From Thomasclavelia sp047249845 (GTDB taxonomy: Bacteria > Bacillota_I > Bacilli_A > Erysipelotrichales > Coprobacillaceae): DNA of 64,000 nt. A program made the position numbers and the translations under genes. The notes beneath the pieces were generated by a model. The model saw nothing but the letters and a program-made list of their open reading frames with translations, did not search any database and had not been told where the DNA came from. The stretch covers positions 65,228 to 129,227 of the forward strand of contig NZ_JBKTWO010000001.1 of the NCBI RefSeq assembly GCF_047249845.1, read 5' to 3'. Below are positions 30,801 to 36,541 of this stretch, in pieces; within the stretch, counting starts at the first letter, position 1; each line of letters begins with the position of its first letter.

Positions 30801-33800
30801 AATTGGGTTGATAACTGGTAATTTAACAGTTATGAATCTAGTCACTGATGATTTAGAGATCAGAGCAAAAACAATGGCAGTTGCTTATTTAGAGGCAGCA
30901 GTGGCTAAACTAACAGCAGCAGGCGATATTACCGGTTTAAATGATCAGACTAATATTAAAACAGCTAAACTAGTAGCTGATGTAGAGGGAGATTTTGGTA
31001 AACAGGATCATTTCATTAATACCGATATTGATACATTAGTAATTGAAGCTGATAAAAATATTTATTTAAATCAAAATATTAAACGTGACTTATTAGTTGA
31101 AAAAGCCGAAGCTTTAAACGGCTGGATCGATATTAACAGCGGTGAGATTAAGATTCTTGACTTATATTCAAGGAATTTAGGAATTACTTCTAATGAAAGT
31201 CTGGTATTAGGAAGTTTAACAATTTTTGATCAGGTTATCTTGGAGATCACAGGAGATGTTAGTGCTCTTGATAATGAAGACTATTCTTTGGCTGCCAATC
31301 GCGTAGATGCAAGAGTAGGGGGAGACTTTGGAACTGGGGAAATGCCGGTTCGTTTCCAGATAAATGAATTATCGATCATTGCAGGGGATAATATCTATAT
31401 AACCAATGATTTAGAAAAAGATTTATTAATTGAAAATATGACAAGCAATCAAGAAATTAGGTTGATAACTGGTAATTTAACAGTTATGAATCTAGTCACT
31501 GATGATTTAGAGATCAGAGCAAAAACAATGGCAGTTGCTTATTTAGAGGCAGCAGTGGCTAAACTAACAGCAGCAGGCGATATTACCGGTTTAAATGATC
31601 AGACTAATATTAAAACAGCTAAACTAGTAGCTGATGTAGAGGGAGATTTTGGTAAACAGGATCATTTCATTAATACCGATATTGATACATTAGTAATTGA
31701 AGCTGATAAAAATATTTATTTAAATCAAAATATTAAACGTGACTTATTAGTTGAAAAAGCCGAAGCTTTAAACGGCTGGATCGATATTAACAGCGGTGAG
31801 ATTAAGATTCTTGACTTATATTCAAGGAATTTAGGAATTACTTCTAATGAAAGTCTGGTATTAGGAAGTTTAACAATTTTTGATCAGGTTATCTTGGAGA
31901 TCACAGGAGATGTTAGTGCTCTTGATAATGAAGACTATTCTTTGGCTGCCAATCGCGTAGATGCAAGAGTAGGGGGAGACTTTGGAACTGGGGAAATGCC
32001 GGTTCGTTTCCAGATAAATGAATTATCGATCATTGCAGGGGATAATATCTATATAACCAATGATTTAGAAAAAGATTTATTAATTGAAAATATGACAAGT
32101 AATCAGATTATTGATTTGATTATTGGTAAGGCAACGATTAATTATTTGGCAACAAATAACCTCAACTTAATAAGCAATGATCTAATAATCAAAGAGATGC
32201 AAATAAATGAATTAGCAAAACTAGATGTAGATGGTGATATTGGAGTAATTACAGGAAATGATCATAATTTTAGTGCTAAACGATTAGAATTAACGCTTAG
32301 TGGTAATCTGGGTAGTGAAGATGTGCCTGTATTAGCTTCGATTAGCGAAATGAATGTGATTGCAGGGGATAATATTTATCTTAGTAATGATGATGGTCTT
32401 GATTTATTAGTTGAAAAAATGAGCAGTAATCAATTAATCGTCTTAATTACAGGAAATGTGGAAATTGTTAATTTAGAAACTACTGATTTAATATTGAGCG
32501 CAAATAATTTGATTCTTGATCAAATTATTGTTAAAGAAACAGTGAGAATGCAATTATCTGGTAATTTAACAGTTCGACAAGAATTGGATTCAAAGAATAT
32601 TCTTGGTGATAAATTTAATATTATCGCTAATCGTTTGGAAATCAGTTCAAGTGGAAATATTGCAGAAATTGATTTACCACTTTATGGTGCTGTTAAGATA
32701 ATGAATATTACAGCTGGTGATAATGTTTATTTAACTAATGATGTAACTTTAGATTTATTAATTGAAAATTTAGCTAGTAATGAAATAATGGCAGTTGTTA
32801 TGGGAAATGTGGAAATTACAAGTTTAACAACTAAACAACTAGATTTAGTAAGTAAAGAAATGCTTCTTACTAAAATTATAGCAGAGCTTGCTAAAATGGA
32901 AATTAATGGAAATCTTATTGTAAACACTGTTGATGATGCTAATTTAACAGCAGATATCCTTGATTTAACAGTTAGTGAAAATATCGGTGAACAAGATAAT
33001 GTAGTTAATTCAGCGGTTAAAGTAATGCAAGTAATTGCTAATAAGGAAATTTGTTTGAGTAATGATAAGAACCTTGATTTATTAATTAAAGAAATAATTA
33101 GTAATGAGTTAATTCAATTAGTAGTTGGAAATGTAGAGATTTATAATTTACAAACAGCAAATTTATTATTAGATGGTAATGATCTTATTTTAACTAAGAT
33201 GGTTGGAAACAAACAAATTGTTCTTAACTTATCTGGTAATCTTGAAGTAAATAATAGTAATACTAATAATTTATCTACTAAGAGCTTAAAAGCGGATATT
33301 GCTGGTAATATTGCTAGTGATAAAACCCCATTGAAAATGGATGTTGAAGAACTTACATTAGCTGCAGCAAATGCCTATATAAATAATGATCAAGCAACAG
33401 ATATCACCATAAATAAATGGTTAGTTGGTCAAGATAGTAAATTTAATTTTAAAAATGCAACTATAAATTATTTAAAGACTGGTAATAGCTTAAAACTTAC
33501 TGGTGATAAACTTAAGGCACGAGATATAATTGCTGGTAATGAAGCTAAAATTGGTGGTAATATATTAAATATTGCTAATATCAAGGCTGGCAGTGTTGAT
33601 ATTCAGGGTGCTGATTCCAAAATTGATACGATCGTAGCAGCTATGAATATTAAGATTAATTCTCCTGTTTTAGAATTAAATAAAGTTAGTGGTAATGATT
33701 TATTTGTTTATACAGGAAGTAATTTAATCATTGAGTCTTCTTTAACAAGTGAGACAATTACAGCACAAAGTTTAAAGCAAACCAACATAGGTAATTTATT

Positions 33801-35685
33801 GATCAATATAATTAATACTAATGGTATTATTGAATTAAATAATCATGGTGATGTTAGTGGTCAAAATGGTGTAACTAATATCAATGGACCAGTGTTAATT
33901 ATTAAAGCTAATAATGTTTTGAATCTAGTTACAAATATTGATGCATTAAAAATAGATGCCAGTGTAGTTAAATTGAATAATCTTAAAGGTTTAACAGTTA
34001 GTGGAAATACTAGTAATAGTACATTTGTTGTTAATGGTAAAGTTAATGCAAATAACTTTATTGCCAATTCATTATTAGATCTTAAATCGGGAAGTCTTAG
34101 TGGAAATTTAGTGGCTAATACACTTAAATTAGTTTGTGGTTCAGTTGATTTAAAAGCAAAAATTCACAAACTTGATGCTATTATTAGTGGTAAGTTTAAA
34201 ATAGTTAATCAAGGAAGTTTACAGATTGATCGCATGCAGGCTAGTAATATTGATTTAACAAATTTTGGTGATGTTAATAGTGCAAAACAGGCAATTGCTG
34301 GAGATGGTATGGTTTTTGATATTCAAGGACAGGCAGTTTTAAATACTAGTGTTAATAGAATAGCTGGTCAAGCTAGTACTGGAATTGAAATCAATAATAG
34401 TAAAAATTTAAAAATAGATACTATTGAAAGTAAAGATGGTGTTACTAGTGGTGGAGATTTAAAATTAGTAATTAATGGGGATTTAGATGTTAATAGAAAG
34501 CTGCAAGGTAATAATCTTCTTGATGTAACAGCTAATTCATTAAATATTCCAGCTGCTCTTTTGGCTAATACAATTATCTTAACTGGTAAAGAAAAAGCTA
34601 TTATTAATGGTGAAATTATAAGTAATGATTTTACTTTGAATGGTGCTAATGAAAATGATTTGATCATTAGTGATACGATGGGAAATGTTACTGTAAAAAT
34701 GCCAGATAATAATAGTAATACAAATATTATTATCAATAGTCTATCAAAATTATTTAGTTACCAAGGTGGATTAGGTAATGATATTGTTAAAGTACTAGTT
34801 AATCAAATAACAGGAAAAATGTCATTTGCTAGTCAAGGTGGTAAGGATAGTGTTGCAATTGATTTAGCTAATGCTAAAGGAAAAGCAGCAATTGATATTA
34901 ATTCATTTCATGATGTTATGATGATGTTAGGCAGTAAAAATGATAATTATCGTTTTGATCGAAAAATGATGAGTGTTTCTAATGAACAGTTTGAAGGAAA
35001 AGTTCAAGCTAATAAAATTAGTAATTATAAAGTTATTGATCAGGGTGGTAAAAATGAATTTATCTTTGTTGATACTTTTGCTAAAACGACTATCAATTCT
35101 GGAAATGGCAATGATACTTTTAAAATAGGTGTTATTGTTAAAAATAGTGATAATGCAACTGATACAACAGAAGGTTATCTAAGTTATGGTAATAGTCATA
35201 AATTAGTGATCGATGCTGGTAATGGTAATAATTCTTTTAGAATTTATAGTTCTAAAAAAGGTTTAGAGATTATTTCTGGTAATGGAAATGATACTTATGA
35301 GTTAAAAACATTTATTAAAGAAGATGGATATAAAACTTATCAAAACGGAAAGATTAAGATAACTGATCGTGGTGGTAAGAATGTAATTAGCATAATCAAA
35401 GCATCAATGTTTAACAAATATGATATTGATGATAGTAGCGTTTTAGGAGATGGTTTTGATTTAGAGTTTACTGGTATTGATAAAGTGAATGTTAAATCAT
35501 TTAAACCAGCCGATGGGGCAACTAAAGCATCTAGTTTAGCTGTTGATATGCAATATAGCATTATTATGCTGGTTCAAAATTATAGTTTATATCTAATCGT
35601 TTTTGGTTTAATGGTTTTAGCATTAGCAATTTTCATTATAAAAAAAAGATCTATAGTAATAAAAAAAGATAAAATCAGGTGCTAA
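15880..35685 (+). CDS. Giant secreted repeat protein (6601 residues), probable surface adhesin
   Basis: One uninterrupted 19.8-kb frame after an AAGGAGG site. Residues 1-27 are a Sec signal peptide (MKKKIVAFALLLTLVITNMS), probably cut after the WA near residue 25. Then follow an RTX-like motif (GSGDD, near 16305), a second (GNGGND, near 17350), and about 3000 residues of glycine- and alanine-rich beta-strand repeats of the type VGAAVNVLLIKNTINAQV (about 18.4-27.7 kb), which suggest a beta-helix. A hydrophobic, Trp- and Val-rich stretch (about 27.87-28.03 kb) and an acidic stretch (about 28.97-29.13 kb) come next. About 13 units of roughly 109 residues, typified by IYITNDLEKDLLIENM, run from about 29.8 to 33.5 kb. 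Degenerate RTX-like motifs (GNGND) occur near 34.76-35.30 kb. The protein ends with one membrane segment (about 35.57-35.64 kb) and a basic tail; there is no LPXTG. It resembles filamentous adhesins of the leukotoxin LktA type in repeat style (recalled, not searched). Function is inferred. Confidence 0.85.
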   Translation: MKKKIVAFALLLTLVITNMSCIWANEDYKYQLSYIQNEQNQILDFITLEDAVAEIQQLNNASGLKLKVTDASEVIVLSKIIQELTLDLPEKVSLQISDCSKIILENKIDADLTINQSTLVTSNEDDKINIVKGSKNFHLDTGSGDDFVNYLNDGIIDDNIDVLNDAYFNNVETIKLNNVSQINSDAVFSNDENNLYITTSKACYLLEQKAYSFNGNSSKTLVWKSNISGYGQELTFNLNNDNSKFELNQINPQMTVKKAILVLKDSSDSLKVAKNELYFNNVLLKLADISNVEISARTISIANVEVADDEGYLKLIDKINGLMFKVNFDRDRQMQINGNIVKVAIDSVINNLDKIKIAGNNLHLHVINTTVALDVDYFGSPGLFCYQESNGINQNRNYVIDGRIVNLLNCDNISIITDKTKDYHLRVDISKGIIDIDGNNLIIKDNEGQIIETVILNDDFNLVINGNDLDSNWILTVNTLLNGKIKIIGNGGNDVLDIKKLQADKIKLEFDVEEINANFDQDTSLTAQELIINGTAKKFNANFARFEISGAFKVIMDHHLSLDNLAGYGLGIDLSSQLKLTNGMIKANDIDIALNNKIEIVDQEVKSMINVNIVNAVELFMDNMKLIATIGAVKLKSDSEVIIDLKTGNGSSNLSVITLVLNSQAINQLNDCEIDSALDVVISADNIFTGKLISDGEYQATGSSEASSGAYVVISAINLKASSEIGANIRSKGNVAITSNVTNHADFSTKVKIGDGNIDFEGLKNSLNDILDFVDDKISNSKILDLVRNTLIDILSIISSIDSSSSDLNMQLLGQLVGSGVINYMNIINQANLTGNLKIVGNIQILANRDDIITIVADGSAIKETGYFQKTPGAGVALTLNIILVDQKASLNSVKTLADTLTISSLANSKYDINVKGGYVKEGFGSGGAINGNFITIDNQAIICKDSNLVLEQDVVVKAKEDTAITIISDANGDGGSFGSAIGLLVYLDNVKSIIENNITFNKVSNLNIEAVSNAMIKNDIMAGGNGGTSKAPAFGVNVLVSRVEVLLDSGDVINAKDINIYGEAVKTLTSNLTSNLLAGTPGLGSSVGINIISGKVDAKLLRSVNIDNLNISTKYNTRSDLVVIASPDGEINQEDDLSIKDFAPSKIYDNVRKSISNSIDNITTSIKDFNLLDNLFKVEYDTTEGEVAKASTVVGNVVIGEANAIIGENVKVNAKGNVDVLAKAAVNLYCLAYSNVEGQDGKSGGAAAVAGIIVKYANNALVNGDIVAANLTVKSVTDEVEKIIDLDSSKIATNDTNTYILSTVSGTGGANSSKSGSVVVAYISQNYQAKVTGNVDLSGAFEVISSVHEKILTSALASPDVEFGVKIGWKAKSKGTGIGVSVNFVDTQVKAIVGDENKKVTIKADRIKVLADYATDTTVVVEIGETNSMASNKSTMDGAVAVNLIEPVINAKINNVNLDITNDLDVNANYTGSTNTKIAAQASAGSKSNGGTVSYLLIRSDLEASVNADGKVGKTASILSNADIFNDLYAEATAEGALIGKYTQVLNIDFKAELKAQFKGKTTPLSSLASKIAGKFGGTGGTSLSTGLLASKDVTTPDTKDQSGGEKQKGNQVSISAALSMMMLENTVKAFATGGLTVGKLNVTALNNSNYHIVSVGNAKANKTAVSLGVAVVFSENNTTAYIGDVTSNGTIDVNATNRVNYDDKYLNDLTISVYNKAKAKSDIGGEDSGSLTLAGAGVYLEVNDRTAAYISNGAKVIAQDKISLNAQEFSKYAIRALAYSTSNETKGNGIGLGFAMLNINSALESYIDQNAYVKASDLDILSNKYDVDSNKFKFEIEFPDLDLGNLTDLDSEIIDKLKEQLLQATAFLSMHNYYVDVLGGSTDSKGSFNASGAAGVILFKDKLRSYISDNAIIELIGKLNINANCDTSLMMITGALATTETTAVGLNCIMVENENIVEAFIGKNCNINARSLNISAKDDKEALMVGVAAGKSEKATIGGAVNVILSNNQVNAYVDEHSKLFIVEDLTILAENLFESDNIMLNGFIGGKFGMAASVSFIDFTGNTYAGIKDGVVVAGFNKLDSFAGSLSVKAVAKEDIMTVIFGGGYSSSAAVEGTVAYKNINSTIKAIIGDNCDIKVKQLNLDADSNTRMLGILGGITVSKGGAVGGASDSNNYKKHIYSKIGASRINTKYNLSVSSNSTDYVLSIVIGVGGSKTVALNGSIPVTIIENEIEASLDGDDEEITVGEDLLINTLHNLTLVEYAGSLNASKVAVGAAVTTITVTGSLKAYLNGRNINAKSVSVKAIKEDDYNVGSISGGAASSVAAEGAVLTLLVNSEVLAIIGKDSQLNLAGDLSVLASNKITNISCTGALSAAGSVGVGASVVTLTLSSQASCIIDENVIVKGSENVVIVSDVDYQFDIYVVGFAASGSVAVGANVITIVFDSVVNAKINKNSNISGDGSLLIMARENQHLDAKLGGIAGAGAVGINASAITMVVSSNDNIEIGDNTIINLSGNKNASYDGIIATGIKISAFANQEYYTYLAVASGSGTVAVNANAVVLILKNKVGINSGAMSSLTTSKDVNINVENNTDLKAYIGALAISGTVAVVPGVLYVNSTKSGKINLLSDINGADVNINSFDSSNFEGILVGAGGSIVAVNGIALVLMIDDTVASNVNGGTINAVNVDVQAANKVKNRILTGTFNAGGVAVGLQTIVIMMNSSIDAAVNHVNANSLVVKAAGIEDFDNIAAIGGSAGGVAVAGSALVIILNNIVSAKINAQANVKANTIIVEADDDIIIGANAGSAGVGAIGAGAAVNVLLIKNTINAQVGHDALLTGINGNYATSIKVLTKVTRDIKAITASAAVGGVGISGNVLVLSIGSVVDSQMNEALKINNQNQIVEIQNAINKIDLSNAQNVAGGDLEVDLGQAVNAAKVSDSNSAIVEQGAYLKANDVEIIADDKTTLTVLTGAATAGLVASVGAAVSVITIGNKVNAIVNGNIDATNTIKIHALADEHSYDITSVAGSGSIFVSLGANVGIVNISTIINAAAGNMASFKNFEMLDIKANYQSKNSELIKLNVGSIRAGGLMAAGTTVVTLNFTAALKAMIGDGKTNTVLIDAVNGTINASSKLINSAVINGIASNGGIISGDAIVLLVNAKGSSTVYVGGNSCQIKTINAINNVQQPVTISLRTDNYGAYQGGMMVVNVTSQSNINNFVYGNIKASQDINLKTYYNTDDNNNQSAKMTISTKTGSGSLVGVAGAIPTIKESSNINNTIIGNIEANNVSSIIRARLDIYLTMSGASAGLVSGAVKTITVTTDANISNNIGDKSLLKVTNLTLNNIIRTYQDIEITGVSITGIGVNTTIVDAKITPTISINVGNGASIFAKDKIELYNWYNVQPLFISDNLSSLTNTGIKVITSSNGGSLIGGDGTKTYLNHNSKIYTHINANGVVYAGNAVKIASYGAFDANCEYNSATLSLISIGANLVTVDVSGIILNEVHENAQIISHAIVIFAINCGDIKVTTIQSSAGIAGGNGNEIDVTGTFNIKNQFDSSGKLMTLDKESLQSWLTNNNISNFIINQNFTDATVDAGAIAIYALGYLKIQGTVEGKSLSGVNVGVSNIDYSTTINVSNIFKDKSEINSYRSLSIQAFYSGDITLTAKTSSGNLIGIDSTKTKFRETTNILNQFENNVVIKGQTVAIQAVRALNSANITNDCNQAGIIGSGKSELDITFAGDAKNNFGTNVTIQTTGDLAIEATINIEGIKVLNYGGCPISLISGDTTKSTLTINSGAYVTFGNNLVINSDGDVAIIANIGNVTAHVETVIPDKYSAVTANYATTTINVYTNGKIDLANQANIQASGDLTLRVIITKLDLYAKAYSKVYAAGSYSHAKSYINLKNILLAINGSNATLKAGKTLEIQVLTSDDLSCHTYAFAEIGGGVTGKVYATSNVNIRIDSNITLTGNGDYTGKDVSIYAQTPTQDDKIQNQEAHCEAKTVVNYVHQTIKKVLRVVETVTEKICGWLPWPLNKLVKWIVKTVVKFIEVVVDVVVEVILGSDVKKDTDGYFDDYNSSKIIIDGTINYGMSAGLTIVVDANGNVQAPTGTKWHREGNKIIIDSFGSLGIGSCKIVSATGTLHGAMTIVRNSLLSDIKITNNSSYDLYIGTLDLSNNSAEDADYIIQCMDNLYDSNGNIIRSSNYKITETYKNSQNIDELKATITSTDSKANVYLTGDLYLPGFMLVMDIAGSCYTTGKSELFIGNLKINKLINLGTKDNYFLVYFGGGDFNSTFEMSVVEAYLRIVLEEVVDGNLADYQNKQLVLEINKLVAAGNLSLSLADGIITTNKATINTNVTLEPIYEKQIKAKYTVDEEGNILYEYVLDANGNKIIAKDEEGNELYVVDEDGNIYYQYEIVTEEVEVIIDYREVISSSTSDITTMSVVSNLNIKGNIVVNSFDLKAGNTNLIFMEGSLNSNDGVNIIIGGVINTTKTSGVDITTDKLTIINTGNNVINKLFMSVDEIEIRGFDSIDIINNKDLSGLVNGVTAKITAKAVNLQNSSIDYLIVNATDKVSVNGTIKNVSIDTLKDIILVTDVDLVVNHIYTAGNLDLEVNGKLTAKSDVTNVKAINITIQANMIGNTDNFLVIDIDGTADLISGKDVYLEILSDLIIKKITAKDTVFLKGTGNISQIDNGKIIGKNLVIDITGDLGTALQVISLDIETIDLTSSNAYFSNALENDLQVIKMNVNDVICLMAGNLTGINEISGNYLIAKISGNFGKIEKVIKTNVDKIKLNVSGSIYLNNNLTKDLIIESIIARNEIIMASGNIQVSDDRQNNIEAKRLEMNVAGSIASSLAPIKMLVEKIKITVQDDIYLVNDLTKDLTIESIIAGNDVVMTIGNAAIGSLAANGNVDLNVSGNIIASSDEVNIVANRLQIIISGDVAEFDEVLKTSVNTLLIIAGDSIYITNDSEKDLLIENMTSNQEIGLITGNLTVMNLVTDDLEIRAKTMAVAYLEAAVAKLTAAGDITGLNDQTNIKTAKLVADVEGDFGKQDHFINTDIDTLVIEADKNIYLNQNIKRDLLVEKAEALNGWIDINSGEIKILDLYSRNLGITSNESLVLGSLTIFDQVILEITGDVSALDNEDYSLAANRVDARVGGDFGTGEMPVRFQINELSIIAGDNIYITNDLEKDLLIENMTSNQEIRLITGNLTVMNLVTDDLEIRAKTMAVAYLEAAVAKLTAAGDITGLNDQTNIKTAKLVADVEGDFGKQDHFINTDIDTLVIEADKNIYLNQNIKRDLLVEKAEALNGWIDINSGEIKILDLYSRNLGITSNESLVLGSLTIFDQVILEITGDVSALDNEDYSLAANRVDARVGGDFGTGEMPVRFQINELSIIAGDNIYITNDLEKDLLIENMTSNQIIDLIIGKATINYLATNNLNLISNDLIIKEMQINELAKLDVDGDIGVITGNDHNFSAKRLELTLSGNLGSEDVPVLASISEMNVIAGDNIYLSNDDGLDLLVEKMSSNQLIVLITGNVEIVNLETTDLILSANNLILDQIIVKETVRMQLSGNLTVRQELDSKNILGDKFNIIANRLEISSSGNIAEIDLPLYGAVKIMNITAGDNVYLTNDVTLDLLIENLASNEIMAVVMGNVEITSLTTKQLDLVSKEMLLTKIIAELAKMEINGNLIVNTVDDANLTADILDLTVSENIGEQDNVVNSAVKVMQVIANKEICLSNDKNLDLLIKEIISNELIQLVVGNVEIYNLQTANLLLDGNDLILTKMVGNKQIVLNLSGNLEVNNSNTNNLSTKSLKADIAGNIASDKTPLKMDVEELTLAAANAYINNDQATDITINKWLVGQDSKFNFKNATINYLKTGNSLKLTGDKLKARDIIAGNEAKIGGNILNIANIKAGSVDIQGADSKIDTIVAAMNIKINSPVLELNKVSGNDLFVYTGSNLIIESSLTSETITAQSLKQTNIGNLLINIINTNGIIELNNHGDVSGQNGVTNINGPVLIIKANNVLNLVTNIDALKIDASVVKLNNLKGLTVSGNTSNSTFVVNGKVNANNFIANSLLDLKSGSLSGNLVANTLKLVCGSVDLKAKIHKLDAIISGKFKIVNQGSLQIDRMQASNIDLTNFGDVNSAKQAIAGDGMVFDIQGQAVLNTSVNRIAGQASTGIEINNSKNLKIDTIESKDGVTSGGDLKLVINGDLDVNRKLQGNNLLDVTANSLNIPAALLANTIILTGKEKAIINGEIISNDFTLNGANENDLIISDTMGNVTVKMPDNNSNTNIIINSLSKLFSYQGGLGNDIVKVLVNQITGKMSFASQGGKDSVAIDLANAKGKAAIDINSFHDVMMMLGSKNDNYRFDRKMMSVSNEQFEGKVQANKISNYKVIDQGGKNEFIFVDTFAKTTINSGNGNDTFKIGVIVKNSDNATDTTEGYLSYGNSHKLVIDAGNGNNSFRIYSSKKGLEIISGNGNDTYELKTFIKEDGYKTYQNGKIKITDRGGKNVISIIKASMFNKYDIDDSSVLGDGFDLEFTGIDKVNVKSFKPADGATKASSLAVDMQYSIIMLVQNYSLYLIVFGLMVLALAIFIIKKRSIVIKKDKIRC
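27870..28034 (+). other. Hydrophobic amphipathic segment inside the giant protein
   Basis: Codes for a stretch unlike the surrounding beta-repeats: VNYVHQTIKKVLRVVETV, then CGWLPWPLNKLVKWIVKTV and KFIEVVVDVVVEVILG. It is rich in Val, Ile, Trp and Lys with few of the Asn, Gly and Ser that dominate elsewhere. It could be a membrane-interacting or coiled region in mid-protein. Confidence 0.6.
29832..33480 (+). repeat. Tandem array of about 13 units of roughly 109 codons in the giant gene
   Basis: The protein repeats a unit that opens [IVA]Y[LI]xND followed by [KL]DLxIExxxSN, a GN or GE turn, then DLxL and an xSGNL/xGD strand pair. Openings are recognisable at about 29832, 30041, 30247, 30466, 30739, 31060, 31393, 31714, 32047, 32370, 32728, 33050 and 33373. 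The period is about 327 bp, most exact in the middle of the array. Confidence 0.75.
30781..32088 (+). repeat. 654-bp tandem duplication, nearly identical copies
   Basis: 30781-31434 and 31435-32088 are direct tandem copies with a period of 654 bp (218 codons, two 109-codon units). Reading both line by line, I find one difference: G at 30805 against A at 31459 (Gly to Arg in the protein). The flanks show the same repeat at lower identity. The duplication is in frame. Confidence 0.93.
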
Positions 35686-35710
35686 TATTGCACCTGATTT
35701 TACAATTTTG
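35671..35710 (+). terminator. Intrinsic terminator at the end of the giant gene
   Basis: AAAATCAGGTGC (35671-35682) and GCACCTGATTTT (35690-35701), perfect 12-bp stem whose 5' arm is the last codons of the gene and whose loop begins with the stop codon. The T tract is interrupted (TTTTACAATTTT), so it may be leaky. Confidence 0.75.
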
Positions 35711-35720
35711 TAATAACAAT

Positions 35721-35783
35721 ACATTAATAGTATCATTTATCGACGTAAAATGCATAGATTTTAATTTAATTGAATGATATAAT
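35721..35783 (+). promoter_or_regulatory. Promoter of the regulator-kinase operon with paired 10-mers
   Basis: TATAAT (35778-35783), preceded by TGA, with a weak -35 TAGATT (35755-35760, 17-base spacer). ACATTAATAG (35721-35730) and ACGTAAAATG (35743-35752) are direct repeats 22 bp apart, the second ending 2 bases before the -35, as at the giant gene promoter. It would allow autoregulation. Confidence 0.6.
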
Positions 35784-35818
35784 TTTTTATTAGAAGTGTT
35801 CTATAAGGAGGGAAAAAA

Positions 35819-36541
35819 GTGCGTATTGCAGTGTTAGAAGATGATAAAAATGAATTAGCTGAACTGCTATTAGCTTTAAAGGAGGGCTGGAATCCAATTG
35901 GGGCAGTGGAGTGCTATAACTCTGGTGAACAATTACTTTTAAGTGCAATAGCTAATAACTTTGATATTGCTTTTTTAGATATATACATGAAGAATGAAAG
36001 TGGTATAGATATTGCTAAAAAACTACTTGAGATATCCCCAAATGCAGAGATTGTATTTACTACTACAAGTTTAGATCACGCCATTAAGGCATTTGAATTA
36101 AATGCACTTCATTATTTGGTAAAACCAGTCACAAAAGAAATGATAAAAGATCTTTTACAACGATATAATGCTAAAATAAAAAAGAAAAGACCGGTTATTT
36201 TAGTTAAAGTAGGGCGTAATCATCAATTGCTGTTTTTAGATCAGATTACATATCTTCAAAGTAACAACCATATGACAATTATTAATTTATTAGGTTCAAA
36301 AAGTATTTCTGTTTATTCAAAAATAAGTGACTTGGAAAAAGAATTAGACGAATGTTTTGTTAGGATACAAAGAGGGATAATTGTTAATATGAGTTTTATA
36401 GACAGAATGGATAGTAAAGAGTGTGTACTTCAAAATGGGGAGAAAATAATGCTGAGCCGTAAGGAAAAAAGGATAATTCGGAAAATTTATGAAAATTATA
36501 TTTTTAAATGTTTAGAGCAGCAGGAAAATAAATATGATTGA
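35819..36541 (+). CDS. LytTR-family response regulator (AgrA/LytR type)
   Basis: 240 residues starting at GTG 35819, 7 bases after AAGGAGG (35805-35811). The N-terminal receiver domain shows the acidic pair ED-D at residues 7-9, the phosphorylated aspartate in IAFLDIYMKNESG (Asp54), TTT in IVFTTTSLDHA, and lysine in YLVKPVTKE. The C-terminal LytTR DNA-binding domain follows (VKVGRNHQLLFLDQITYLQ, FVRIQRGIIVNMSFIDRM). Such regulators bind paired direct repeats about two helical turns apart. It overlaps the kinase gene by 8 bases. The nearby giant surface protein and TPR genes share its promoter motif and are likely targets. Confidence 0.93.
   Translation: MRIAVLEDDKNELAELLLALKEGWNPIGAVECYNSGEQLLLSAIANNFDIAFLDIYMKNESGIDIAKKLLEISPNAEIVFTTTSLDHAIKAFELNALHYLVKPVTKEMIKDLLQRYNAKIKKKRPVILVKVGRNHQLLFLDQITYLQSNNHMTIINLLGSKSISVYSKISDLEKELDECFVRIQRGIIVNMSFIDRMDSKECVLQNGEKIMLSRKEKRIIRKIYENYIFKCLEQQENKYD

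Noticed and set aside
29832..33480. CRISPR-like array
   Set aside because: The repeats are about 327 bp, in frame and protein-coding; there are no short direct repeats with unique spacers and no cas genes.
35560..35685. Sortase (LPXTG) anchor at the end of the giant protein
   Set aside because: There is a hydrophobic segment and basic tail, but no LPXTG or close variant before it; a plain membrane anchor is the better reading.
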